From the NCBI GenBank assembly GCA_049802235.1, contig JBARMB010000079.1, positions 1 to 64,000 on the forward strand: a stretch of DNA of 64,000 nt, written 5' to 3'. The notes below the pieces were generated by a model. That model had not been told where the DNA came from. It searched no databases and saw only the letters and a list, made by a program, of their open reading frames with translations. The translations under genes were made by a program, and so were the position numbers. Numbering within the stretch: position 1 is the stretch's first letter; each line of letters begins with the position of its first letter. This stretch comes from VBDM01 sp049802235 (lineage in GTDB: Bacteria > Pseudomonadota > Gammaproteobacteria > Burkholderiales > SG8-39). Positions 43,191 to 51,989 of this stretch are shown piece after piece.

Positions 43191-44357
43191 TTAGCGAGCC
43201 TTCATCATGGTCTGCCGCCGCGCTTCGTACTGCAGCGGTTTCGACTCGGCCGGGAAGATATCGTCGAAACCGACCTTCAGATTCTTGCCGATCACTTCGA
43301 CCAAGTCGGCGAGTCGGCCAGCCGATTCAGCGGTTTCCCGAAGGTGTTGTTTTGGTCTCACAGTCGTATCTCCACTTTCTTTCATGTAGCGCTCATCAAC
43401 CTCACCGCCATTGTGTTCGTAGACGTGCCGGCGACAAAACATTCTGTGCACAAATTCTATGTCTGCATCGGACAGGTGATCGAACAGGTCAACGTCAAAC
43501 CATGCCTTGAGTTCGGCAGCGCGTGGTTTGATGTTGTGAAACAACCGTGTTTCGAGGGCCTCTCGCCGCTGGCGTCGCATTGGGATCTGCGCTAGCCGCT
43601 TCGCGAGTTGCCTCGCATAGCTGTCGAACGCCGAAACGATGTCGCTCAAGGCGCCTTCGTACGACTCGCCAGCGTCGATCCGTGTCCGTGCGCGTGCCAG
43701 GTCCGCCTGCAATTCTTCAAGCCCATTATGCGTGCCGCAAAGAGAGCAGAAGCCGTAGCGGCCGAGGATATCGTTCTGTCCGTTACACGCCGTACACGTA
43801 AACTGGTTTTGCTGACGTTGCTCGGCGTAATAGAACTGTGGCTTCTCCTCGCTCGCTACCGCCGCCGCTACGGCATCCATATCGATCACTGTCTCTCCCA
43901 CGAAATCGCTTTGAATGACTTCTTCGAATTTCGCACAAACGGCATGAATGAACTTTCGCTGCGCCACAGTGCGAAAATTATGTGTTCCGGTGCGCAGGCG
44001 GCAGTACGGACAGCTCATTGGCCAGAGTGCCGGTGCGCCCCTGGACCGCCAATATCCTCGGCACCTAGGGCATTCGTGTCCGAACATCCCCTCGCTATCG
44101 GAGGCCAGTATGATTTGGAATCCTGGTGGGGCTTGGGCCGGCTCGTCCGGGGGATCTGCAAGCCCCCCGATCGGCACCGTTGCGATCGGCTCCCCCAAAG
44201 GGTTAGCCCACAGCATGAACCACGCTGCCGCGGTTGGCGATGAATGCCTCACGCCGAACGACGCGAGACGGTGGCCTCGCTCATCCGTTTTCGTGTCGAT
44301 CGTGATCTGACCACCGCAATGGGCGATCTCTTGAAATTCTTTATCGGCTTTGTTCAT
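43191..44357 (-). CDS. Zinc-ribbon protein next to the STAND NTPase
   Basis: A 388-residue protein of no recognised family. It has four CxxC pairs forming two zinc ribbons: C96/C99 with C116/C119 (CPRC, CPYC) and C188/C191 with C204/C207 (CTAC, CSLC). The first ribbon follows a domain of about 90 residues with a beta-rich look (QIILASDSEG). After residue 215 the protein is helical (LFHNIKPRAAELKAWF) with RRHVYEHNGGEVDERY, a pattern resembling HEPN-like or HNH-like tracts but not diagnostic. It precedes the STAND gene by 81 bp on the same strand, so the two are probably one defence operon. GC is visibly lower than the core. Confidence 0.7.
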   Translation of the reverse strand: MNKADKEFQEIAHCGGQITIDTKTDERGHRLASFGVRHSSPTAAAWFMLWANPLGEPIATVPIGGLADPPDEPAQAPPGFQIILASDSEGMFGHECPRCRGYWRSRGAPALWPMSCPYCRLRTGTHNFRTVAQRKFIHAVCAKFEEVIQSDFVGETVIDMDAVAAAVASEEKPQFYYAEQRQQNQFTCTACNGQNDILGRYGFCSLCGTHNGLEELQADLARARTRIDAGESYEGALSDIVSAFDSYARQLAKRLAQIPMRRQRREALETRLFHNIKPRAAELKAWFDVDLFDHLSDADIEFVHRMFCRRHVYEHNGGEVDERYMKESGDTTVRPKQHLRETAESAGRLADLVEVIGKNLKVGFDDIFPAESKPLQYEARRQTMMKAR

Positions 44358-44479
44358 CTAAGCGCAAGGGAACGGCCGGATTCGAGCCCGTTCTTCACCG
44401 AGGCCTTATGTGAGCTGCGCCCATGTCGAGCGCCGCCGGGCCGCACGAGATTACACCCAAACGTTGCCGACTCGGAAAG

Positions 44480-45967
44480 CTAAGCTTTCCCCCAACCCCT
44501 GGCCCGCTCGAGCGCCCGCTTCCATTCCCCCATCCTCCGCTCCGCTTCGTCGCGTTTCATCCGCGGCTCGAAGCGTTTCGCCGCTTTCCATTGCTTCGCG
44601 ATTTGTTCGCGGCTCGACCAGACGCCGGTCGCCAATCCCGCCAAATAGGCCGCGCCGAGGGCGGTGGTCTCGAGGACCCGCGGCCGCACGACGGGGACGC
44701 CGAGCAGATCCGCCTGGAATTGCATCAACAGATCGTTCGCCGCGGCGCCGCCGTCGACGCGCAGTTCGCTGGAGGCTTTCCCCGAGTCTTTTTCCATGGC
44801 GTGGAGCAGTTCCGCCGACTGGAAGGCGATCGACTCCAATGCCGCGCGCGCGACGTGGCCGGCGTTCGAGCCGCGGGTCAGGCCGACGATGGTCCCGCGC
44901 GCGTACGGGTCCCAGTGGGGGGCGCCCAGGCCCGCGAAGCCCGGGACGAAATACACGCCCCCCGAGTCGCGCACGGAGCGCGCGAGCTTTTCCACGTCCA
45001 CCGAGCGCTTGATCAGCTTCAAGCCGTCGCGCAGCCACTGCACCACCGCCCCGCCGATGAAGACGCTGCCTTCGAGGGCGTACTGCTTCACCCCGGCGTC
45101 CGCGGCGCAGGTGGTGACGAGGCCGCTCTTCGATTCGATCGCTTCCGACCCGGTGTTGAGGAGGAGAAAGCACCCGGTGCCGTAGGTGTTCTTCGCCGAT
45201 CCCGCCTCGTGGCAGGCCTGGCCGAAGAGCGCCGCCTGCTGGTCGCCGGCGATCCCCGCGATCGGCACCTCCGCCCCGAGCATCGCCTTCGCGGTTGTGC
45301 CGTAGATCTTGGAGGAGGGGAGGACCTGCGGCAGCATCGCGCGCGGCACGCCGAAGACCGCGAGCAGCTCCTCGTCCCAGTCGCCCGCGTGGATGTCGTA
45401 GAGCTGGGTGCGCGAGGCGTTGGAAGAGTCGGTGACGTGGAGCTTCCCCGCGGAGAGCTTCCACGCGAGCCAGGTGTCGATCGTGCCGAAGAGCACCTCG
45501 CCCCGCTCCGCGCGCGCCCGGAGGCCGTGCACGTTCGCGAGCAGCCATTCGAGCTTGGTCGCCGAGAAATACGGATCGATCACCAGGCCCGTCTTCGCGC
45601 GTATCGTCGCGGCGAGGCCTTCCTTCTCCAGCACCTCGCAGCGGTCGGCGGTGCGCCGGTCCTGCCAGACGATGGCGCGGTGCACCGGGCGCCCCGTGTG
45701 CCGGTCCCAGACGACCGCCGTCTCGCGCTGGTTGGTGATGCCGATCGCGGCGATGCGGTCCGCGCGCAGCCGCGCTTTCGCGAGCGCGCCCCGCGCGCAC
45801 GCGAGCTGCGTGCGGAAGATCTCCGCGGCGTCGTGCTCGACCCAGCCGGGCTCGGGGAAGAACTGGCGGAACTCCTGTTGCGCGGAGGCGCGCGGGACGC
45901 CGCGCTCGTCGAACACGATGGCGCGCGAGCTGGTCGTTCCCTGATCGAGGGCGAGGACGTAGCGCAT
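44480..45967 (-). CDS. glpK: Glycerol kinase GlpK
   Basis: Phosphorylates glycerol to glycerol 3-phosphate. The 495-residue FGGY kinase has ALDQGTTSSRAIVFDERG at the N-terminus, WQDRRTADRCE, GIAGDQQAALFGQAC and YGTGCFLLLNTG, and full family length. gpsA, on the facing side, consumes or makes the same product. A second, truncated copy of its N-terminus is at 54205-54297. It is separated from divergent gpsA by 118 bp containing an FNR-like box. Confidence 0.95.
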   Translation of the reverse strand: MRYVLALDQGTTSSRAIVFDERGVPRASAQQEFRQFFPEPGWVEHDAAEIFRTQLACARGALAKARLRADRIAAIGITNQRETAVVWDRHTGRPVHRAIVWQDRRTADRCEVLEKEGLAATIRAKTGLVIDPYFSATKLEWLLANVHGLRARAERGEVLFGTIDTWLAWKLSAGKLHVTDSSNASRTQLYDIHAGDWDEELLAVFGVPRAMLPQVLPSSKIYGTTAKAMLGAEVPIAGIAGDQQAALFGQACHEAGSAKNTYGTGCFLLLNTGSEAIESKSGLVTTCAADAGVKQYALEGSVFIGGAVVQWLRDGLKLIKRSVDVEKLARSVRDSGGVYFVPGFAGLGAPHWDPYARGTIVGLTRGSNAGHVARAALESIAFQSAELLHAMEKDSGKASSELRVDGGAAANDLLMQFQADLLGVPVVRPRVLETTALGAAYLAGLATGVWSSREQIAKQWKAAKRFEPRMKRDEAERRMGEWKRALERARGWGKA

Positions 45968-46008
45968 GAAAAATTCTAACAGAGCAGGGCGCCGTCGTTC
46001 GCACGCGC

Positions 46009-46022
46009 TTGATTTGAGTCAA
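46009..46022. promoter_or_regulatory. FNR/Dnr-like box between glpK and gpsA
   Basis: TTGATTTGAGTCAA has the TTGAT-N4-ATCAA form with one mismatch. It lies in the divergent intergenic region, so either gene could be its target. Confidence 0.5.
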
Positions 46023-46085
46023 ACTGCGGTGCCGGCGGATTCCATACGATGGTGCGGATCGCCGGCGCGGCGAGGGAGAACATCG

Positions 46086-47090
46086 ATGGCCCGGGTGGGT
46101 GTGATCGGCGCAGGAGCTTTCGGAACGGCAATGGCGTGCGTGATCCGCCGTTCCGGGCACGACACCGTGATCTGGGCGCGAGAGCCGGAGGTCGTGGCGG
46201 CGATCAACAGGGATTCGCGGAATCCATTGTTTCTGCCGGATGTCCGCACGCTGCCGGGGATCATCGCGACGAACGACCTTGCCGCAGCGGCGGCCAATGC
46301 CGATTTCCTGCTGCTCGCGCCGCCCGCGCAGCACATGCGCGGCGTCACCACGCAGCTGCGCCCGTTCCTCAAGGACGGCACGCCGGTGGTGACCTGCTCG
46401 AAAGGCATCGAACAGGGCAGTTGCTCGCTCATGTCGCAGGTACTCGCCGAGACGCTGCCCGCGACGCCGCTCGCCGTCCTGTCCGGCCCTTCGTTTGCGG
46501 GCGAGATCGCAATCGACCTGCCGACCGGCGTCACGCTCGCGTGCGCCGACCTTGCCCTTGGCGAGAAGCTTTCCCGCGCGATCGGAACCCACCGCTTCCG
46601 CACCTACCTCTCGGACGACGTCGTCGGCGCCCTCGTGGGCGGCGCGCTCAAGAACGTCCTCGCCATTGCGTGTGGAGTCGCAACCGGCAAGAAGCTCGGC
46701 AACAACGCACGCGCGGCGTTGATCGCGCGCGGCCTTGCCGAGACGGCGCGTCTCGGCCTCGCCATGGGCGCACGGCTGGAGACCTTCATGGGCCTCTCGG
46801 GCATCGGAGACCTGGACCTGAGCTGCAACAGCGCGAACTCACGCAATACGTCGCTTGGCATCGCGCTCGGCGAAGGCCGCGAGCTGCGCGCCGTGCTCGC
46901 CGGGCGCGTGACGGTGCAGGAAGGGGTGCATTCCGCAGAAGCAGTGGCGGAATTGGCGCGGCGCCACGGCGTAGACATGCCGATTTGCGCCGCCGTGGAC
47001 CAGGTGCTGAACCACGGGGCCGGTCTGGACGAGGCGATTGCGAAACTCATCGCCCATCCTTACGGATTCGACCTCGTCCCGGAGCGGTGA
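46086..47090 (+). CDS. gpsA: Glycerol-3-phosphate dehydrogenase [NAD(P)+] GpsA
   Basis: Reduces dihydroxyacetone phosphate to sn-glycerol 3-phosphate for phospholipid synthesis. The 334-residue protein has the Rossmann motif GAGAFGTAM (8-16) and the catalytic-lysine block VGGALKNVLAIACG, followed by GLSGIGDLDLSCNS. The ATG at 46086 is chosen over an upstream in-frame ATG at 45966 because the Rossmann strand follows immediately. Confidence 0.95.
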   Translation: MARVGVIGAGAFGTAMACVIRRSGHDTVIWAREPEVVAAINRDSRNPLFLPDVRTLPGIIATNDLAAAAANADFLLLAPPAQHMRGVTTQLRPFLKDGTPVVTCSKGIEQGSCSLMSQVLAETLPATPLAVLSGPSFAGEIAIDLPTGVTLACADLALGEKLSRAIGTHRFRTYLSDDVVGALVGGALKNVLAIACGVATGKKLGNNARAALIARGLAETARLGLAMGARLETFMGLSGIGDLDLSCNSANSRNTSLGIALGEGRELRAVLAGRVTVQEGVHSAEAVAELARRHGVDMPICAAVDQVLNHGAGLDEAIAKLIAHPYGFDLVPER

Positions 47091-47124
47091 TCGGTTTCGC
47101 GCCCCCCGGGATTTACGGACGGGT

Positions 47125-47138
47125 TTGATCTGCATCAA
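47125..47138. promoter_or_regulatory. Perfect FNR/Dnr box upstream of the ABC transporter
   Basis: TTGATCTGCATCAA matches TTGAT-N4-ATCAA exactly. It is 71 bp upstream of the ABC binding-protein ATG at 47209, near the expected position for an activator (-41.5) of a promoter just downstream. Confidence 0.68.
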
Positions 47139-47208
47139 ACTGAAGTGCACCGGCGGGGGCACGATGACGGTGCAAGCCGTTTATTCAGGTTCGAGAAAGG
47201 GGTACACC

Positions 47209-48327
47209 ATGATTCGCGCTCTGAAGCTGTTCGCGATTGCGCTGACGACGGTTCTGGCGATGCCGGCCGCCGCCCAGCAGATCGAGGAGGAACTGGCCCT
47301 CATCACGCCGGTCGCAAAGACGCTGACCGATCCGACACTGGCGGAGTTCGTGAAGTACGCGAAGGAAAGATGGAACATCACGGTGAAGACGAGCGCCCTG
47401 GCGGCCGGCACGCCGGTGGCCTACGGCCAGATCGTCGAATGGAAAGGCCGGCCCCAGGTCGATATCTTCTGGGGCGGCGAGAGCGCACTGTTCGACAAGC
47501 TCGCCGACCAGAAGCTGCTCGCCACGCTCGATCTTTCCAAGGCGGTCGTGGATGCGATCCCGGCGAGCATCGGCAAGCCCAAGCCCATTCCCCTCAAGGA
47601 TCCGAGGGGATTCTGGATCGGCACGGTGCTCGAGCCCTACGGACTGGTGTATCACCCGCGGCTGCTTGAGCGCCTCGGCGTCCAGCCGCCGAAGGACTGG
47701 GACGATCTCCTCAATCCGAAGCTGAAAGGCAACGTCGCGCAATGCGCGCCGACGCGGTCCTCGAGCAGCCACGCTACTTACGAGGTGATCCTGCAGCGCG
47801 ACGGCGACGAAAAAGGCTGGGAATTCCTCAAGCACCTGGGCGGCAACACCGGCATCTTCACCGCGCGCAGCCGGGACGTGCCGTCGGTAGTGGCGAAGGG
47901 CGAGTTCGCCGCCGGCTTCGCGGTGCCGAGCTACATGGCCTTCGAGGACCGGCTCGCCGGCTTCGACATCAAGTTCGTGGCGCCGAAGACCGCGTGGATC
48001 ACGCCCGAGCCGATCGCCATCCTCGCGGGGGCCCCGCATCCCAGGGCGGCGCGCGCTTTCATCGAGTTCATGCTCAGCGAGCGCGGGCAGAAGGTGGCGA
48101 TGGAGCGCGGCGTGTTCCCGATCACGCCGAAGTACCGTGTACAGGGCGCCCCCGGGTCGCCTGCCGAAATGGCGGTCGAGTTCACCGGCGGCATCCGCTC
48201 CTACTTCGACATCGATGTCACCAACATCTATGACGACGCCGTCGCGCAGAAGCGCTACGAGCAGGTGAACGGGCAGTACCGCAAGGACATCGAGTCGGTC
48301 GCGGACGAGCTGAAGAAAAAATACTGA
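47209..48327 (+). CDS. ABC transporter substrate-binding protein (AfuA/FbpA-like)
   Basis: A 372-residue periplasmic binding protein with a signal peptide (about 1-23, ending AAAQ). The mature protein has the FbpA/AfuA pattern PQVDIFWGGESALFDKLADQ and WITPEPIAILAGAPHPRAA. Members bind ferric iron, polyamines, 2-aminoethylphosphonate or, for AfuA, hexose phosphates; the substrate cannot be read here. It heads a tight operon with an ATPase, a double permease and a HAD phosphatase. The nearby phosphatase makes a sugar-phosphate reading attractive. The ATG at 47209 has AAAGGGG upstream. Confidence 0.85.
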   Translation: MIRALKLFAIALTTVLAMPAAAQQIEEELALITPVAKTLTDPTLAEFVKYAKERWNITVKTSALAAGTPVAYGQIVEWKGRPQVDIFWGGESALFDKLADQKLLATLDLSKAVVDAIPASIGKPKPIPLKDPRGFWIGTVLEPYGLVYHPRLLERLGVQPPKDWDDLLNPKLKGNVAQCAPTRSSSSHATYEVILQRDGDEKGWEFLKHLGGNTGIFTARSRDVPSVVAKGEFAAGFAVPSYMAFEDRLAGFDIKFVAPKTAWITPEPIAILAGAPHPRAARAFIEFMLSERGQKVAMERGVFPITPKYRVQGAPGSPAEMAVEFTGGIRSYFDIDVTNIYDDAVAQKRYEQVNGQYRKDIESVADELKKKY

Positions 48328-48356
48328 GGCTTCTGCCGCAAACCCGGAGCGCGGCG

Positions 48357-49430
48357 ATGCGGATCGCGGTTCGTGATCTCACCAAGCGCTTCGGGCCCCT
48401 GGAGGTAGTGAGCCGGGTGAGCTTCTCCATCGAGGAGGGGGAGCTCTTCACCCTCCTGGGCCCTTCGGGGTGCGGCAAGACGACGCTGCTGCGTCTGATC
48501 GCCGGCTTCTATGCCCCCGACGAGGGCGAGGTCCGCTTCGACGACCGCAAGGTCAACGACGTGCCGCCGCACGAGCGCGGCATCGGCATGGTGTTCCAGA
48601 ACTACGCGCTGTGGCCCCACATGACGGTGTTCGACAACGTCGCCTACGGGCTCAAGCTGCGCCGGCTGGGCCGCGCGGCGATCGCGCAACGGGTCGAAGG
48701 CGTCCTCGACAAGGTCCGGCTCGCCGGGCTCGGCGACCGCTACCCGGGGCAGCTCTCCGGCGGGCAGCAGCAGCGCGTGGCGCTCGCCCGGGCCCTCGTG
48801 CTCAATCCCCAGATCCTGCTGCTCGACGAGCCGCTCTCCAACCTCGACGCCAAGATCCGCATCCAGGTGCGCGCCGAGATCAGGAAGCTGCAGAAGGAAC
48901 TCGGCATCACCACGGTCTACGTGACCCACGACCAGGAAGAGGCGCTCACGCTCTCGGACCGGATCGCCGTCTTCAATCAGGGCAAGGTGTTCCAGGTCGG
49001 GGCGCCCAAGGACCTGTACGAGCGGCCGGCCAACCGCTTCGTCGCGGATTTCATCGGCATCAACAACCTGATCGAAGGCACGGTGCGCTCGGTCGATGCG
49101 GCGCGCGGCTGGCTTACGGCGGAGACCGCGCTCGGCGAGCTGCGGGCGCTGCTCGGCGAGCGCCTGAGCGCCGGAGACCGCTGCGTGATCTGCATCCGGC
49201 CCGAGAACATCGTCCTCGGCAAGGCCGCCGCCGACGGCAATTTCTTCAGCGGGAAAATCGCCTTCGCCGCCTATCTGGGCAACACGCTGCGTTACGACGT
49301 GGACCTCGGGCAAGGCGTAACGTTCAAGGCGGACATCCGCGACCCGTGGCATCACGAGCAGCTCGCCATGGGCAGCGCGGTCGGCCTGGGCTTCCCCGTC
49401 GGCAGCACCCTGGCGATCCCGGCGGCCTGA
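48357..49430 (+). CDS. ABC transporter ATP-binding protein (FbpC/PotA type)
   Basis: A 357-residue ATPase with Walker A GPSGCGKTT, signature QLSGGQQQRVALARAL and Walker B LLLDEPLSNLD. The last about 110 residues are a TOBE-like domain typical of the FbpC/PotA/UgpC class. It begins 29 bp after the binding protein and overlaps the permease gene by one base (TGATG). Confidence 0.92.
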   Translation: MRIAVRDLTKRFGPLEVVSRVSFSIEEGELFTLLGPSGCGKTTLLRLIAGFYAPDEGEVRFDDRKVNDVPPHERGIGMVFQNYALWPHMTVFDNVAYGLKLRRLGRAAIAQRVEGVLDKVRLAGLGDRYPGQLSGGQQQRVALARALVLNPQILLLDEPLSNLDAKIRIQVRAEIRKLQKELGITTVYVTHDQEEALTLSDRIAVFNQGKVFQVGAPKDLYERPANRFVADFIGINNLIEGTVRSVDAARGWLTAETALGELRALLGERLSAGDRCVICIRPENIVLGKAAADGNFFSGKIAFAAYLGNTLRYDVDLGQGVTFKADIRDPWHHEQLAMGSAVGLGFPVGSTLAIPAA

Positions 49431-51103
49431 TGAAACTGCCACGCTCGCCGGCCGCGGCTCTCGGGTTCGCCCTGATCTGGGCGTTCCTGATCGTGTTCGT
49501 TTTCTATCCCCTCACGCGGATCTTCTACGACGCCTTCACCAACGAGGCCGGGCGGTTCACGCTCGCGAACTTCTACGAGTTCTTTACCGACTCGTACTAT
49601 CTGCGCTCGTTGTGGAAGTCGCTCGCCCTCGGCGCGGCGGCGGTGGTCACCACTTCCGTGATCGGGATCGCGGTCGCGTTTCTCATCATCCGCTACGAGT
49701 TCCCCTACCGGAACCTGTTTTCCTACCTCACCATGCTGCCGATGATCCTGCCGCCGCTGGTCGGCGTGCTCGGCTTCGTCTTCATTCTCGGCCGCGCCGG
49801 CACGGTGAACGTGCTGCTGCTGGACTGGTTCGGGCTGCAGCACCCGATCAACTTCATGTACGGCGTGCACGGCGTGCTGCTGGTCGAGACGGTGCACCTG
49901 TTCCCGATGATGACGCTCAGTGTCCTGGACGCGCTTGCCAAGGTCGATCCATCGCTCGAGGAGGCGGCGCAGGGCATGGGCGCCAACGGCTGGCGCAGGT
50001 TCCGCGACGTGACGCTGCCGCTCACCACCCCCGGCTACATCTCCGGGGCGCTGCTGGTGTTCATCTGGACCTTCGCCGATTTCATCACGCCGCTCGTCGT
50101 CGGCGTGCAGGACCTGCTCGCTCCGCAGGCCTACCTCAACATCGTGCAGTTCGTCGACCGGCGCATCTTCCGCATGGGCATCGTGATCTCGGCGCTGCTG
50201 GTCCTGCTCGCCATCTTCTTCGTGCTCGCCGCGCGCCAGTACGTCGCGATCAAGGATTACAGCTCGCTTGCCTACTCGAAAGTCGAGCGCCGCCGGCTCG
50301 GGCCCGTCAAGCGCTGGGTCGCGGTCGGCTTCCTCGCGGCTCTCCTGTTCGTGTCGCTCATGCCGCAGGTGGGCGTGCTGCTCGCCGCCGTCGGGCGCGG
50401 ATGGTCGCTCACGCCCTTCCCGGTCCACTACACGCTCGAATTCTTCGAGCAAGTGAGCGTCGAGACGCCGAAATTCATCGTCAACTCGCTCGTGTTCTGC
50501 GGCATCGCCGTGTTCATGTGCCTCGCGATCGGGGTGCCGATGGCGTGGATCATGGGGCGCACCCGCGCGCCCGGGCGCGGCGCGATGGACGCGCTCACCA
50601 CGCTGATGCTCGCCATCCCCGGGACCGCGGTCGGCATCGCCTACGTGCGGGCGTTCAACTTCCCGCTGCCGCTCATCGACGTCCCGCTCACCGGCATGTG
50701 GATCATCCTGCCGCTCGTGCTCGCCGTGCGCCGGCTGCCCTACACCGTGCGCGGCAGCTACTCGTCGCTGCTCCTGGTGCACCAGTCGATGGAGGAGGCC
50801 GCCGCCAACGTCGGCGCGACCAGGCTGCGCACCTTCCGCGACATCACGGTGCCGCTGGTCTGGAAAGGCATCTTCGTCGGCGGGCTGTTCTCCTTCCTCA
50901 CCTCGATCCAGGAGGCGTCGTCGACGATATTCCTGACGACCGGGGGCAACGAGATGATTCCCTTCGGCATCTTCAGCTTCTATATTGCCGGCTCGCAAAG
51001 CCAGGCAGCTGCGCTCGGGGTGATCCTCATCGCGGTCTGCGCCGTGAGCCTGTTCATCCTCAACCGCGTCGCCGGCACGCGGGTCGGCGGCCTGTTCGGG
51101 TGA
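49430..51103 (+). CDS. ABC transporter double permease (two BPD domains fused)
   Basis: A 557-residue inner-membrane protein made of two permease units in tandem. The EAA loops are in LEEAAQGMGANGWRRFRDVT (first half) and MEEAAANVGATRLRTFRDIT (second half), each followed by a glycine and a hydrophobic span. About twelve membrane spans are expected. One chain thus supplies both channel halves, as in FbpB-like iron or AfuB-like transporters. It stops one base before the HAD gene. Confidence 0.9.
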   Translation: MKLPRSPAAALGFALIWAFLIVFVFYPLTRIFYDAFTNEAGRFTLANFYEFFTDSYYLRSLWKSLALGAAAVVTTSVIGIAVAFLIIRYEFPYRNLFSYLTMLPMILPPLVGVLGFVFILGRAGTVNVLLLDWFGLQHPINFMYGVHGVLLVETVHLFPMMTLSVLDALAKVDPSLEEAAQGMGANGWRRFRDVTLPLTTPGYISGALLVFIWTFADFITPLVVGVQDLLAPQAYLNIVQFVDRRIFRMGIVISALLVLLAIFFVLAARQYVAIKDYSSLAYSKVERRRLGPVKRWVAVGFLAALLFVSLMPQVGVLLAAVGRGWSLTPFPVHYTLEFFEQVSVETPKFIVNSLVFCGIAVFMCLAIGVPMAWIMGRTRAPGRGAMDALTTLMLAIPGTAVGIAYVRAFNFPLPLIDVPLTGMWIILPLVLAVRRLPYTVRGSYSSLLLVHQSMEEAAANVGATRLRTFRDITVPLVWKGIFVGGLFSFLTSIQEASSTIFLTTGGNEMIPFGIFSFYIAGSQSQAAALGVILIAVCAVSLFILNRVAGTRVGGLFG

Positions 51104-51104
51104 A

Positions 51105-51884
51105 ATGAAGCCGCTCGCGGAACTCGACGCGCGCGGCGTGAAGGCCGTGCTGGTCGACATCGATGAAACCCTGACCACGGCGGGCAAGCTGACCGGCGAA
51201 GCCTACGCGGCGCTCGAGCGTCTGCATGCGGCGGGCAAGATCGTGGTGCCGGTGACCGGGCGCCCCGCCGGATGGTGCGATCACATCGCGCGCATGTGGC
51301 CGGTGGACGCGGTGGTCGGCGAAAACGGCGCCTTCTATTTCTTCTTTTCCGAAGGCAAGCTGCACAAACGTTTCCTCGATGACGCGGCAACCCGCGCGCA
51401 ACAGCGCGCCCGTCTGGACGGTATTGCCGGACGGATCCTCGCCGCCGTGCCCGGCTGCGCGCTCGCCGCCGATCAGCCTTACCGCGAAACCGACCTGGCC
51501 ATCGATTACTGCGAAGACGTGGCGCCACTGCCGCTCGAGGCCGCGGAGCGAATCGCGATGCTCATGCGACAGGCGGGACTCAACGCCAAGATCAGCTCGA
51601 TTCACGTCAACGGCTGGTTCGGCGGCCATGACAAGCTCGCGACCAGCCGCGTTCTGTTTGCGGAGCGCTTCGGCATTGACCTCGACCGGTCGAACCGCGA
51701 GTTCATATTCATCGGCGACTCGCAAAACGACGCTCCGATGTTCGCCTTCTTCGAGAACTCGGTCGGCGTTGCCAACGTGCGCCGCTTCGCGGGACGGATC
51801 GCCGCGCTGCCCCGGTATGTGACCTGCGCGGCCTCCGGCGCCGGCTTCATCGAGTTTGCAAAGCATCTCCTCGAGGGCGACTGA
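51105..51884 (+). CDS. HAD-superfamily phosphatase (Cof-like)
   Basis: A 259-residue HAD hydrolase. DIDETLT (nucleophile D18, acid D20) is motif I and GDSQNDAPMFAFF near 206 is motif IV; the insert between them is the type II cap of the Cof subfamily, which dephosphorylates sugar phosphates. It starts one base after the double permease and completes the transporter operon, which suggests that it acts on the imported compound. This is inference. Confidence 0.85.
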   Translation: MKPLAELDARGVKAVLVDIDETLTTAGKLTGEAYAALERLHAAGKIVVPVTGRPAGWCDHIARMWPVDAVVGENGAFYFFFSEGKLHKRFLDDAATRAQQRARLDGIAGRILAAVPGCALAADQPYRETDLAIDYCEDVAPLPLEAAERIAMLMRQAGLNAKISSIHVNGWFGGHDKLATSRVLFAERFGIDLDRSNREFIFIGDSQNDAPMFAFFENSVGVANVRRFAGRIAALPRYVTCAASGAGFIEFAKHLLEGD

Positions 51885-51989
51885 TCCGGAGCGCGACGAA
51901 CCGCCACGCTCCTTTCTGCTCGAACGCTTATGGTTCATGATTTCGAATCCTGCTGCTATCGCAGCGCTTCCATGCCCGCAGGGTAGACG

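Noticed and set aside
44451..46592. 713-codon minus frame over glpK and gpsA
   Set aside because: Shadow; contains no family signature and overlaps two confident genes.
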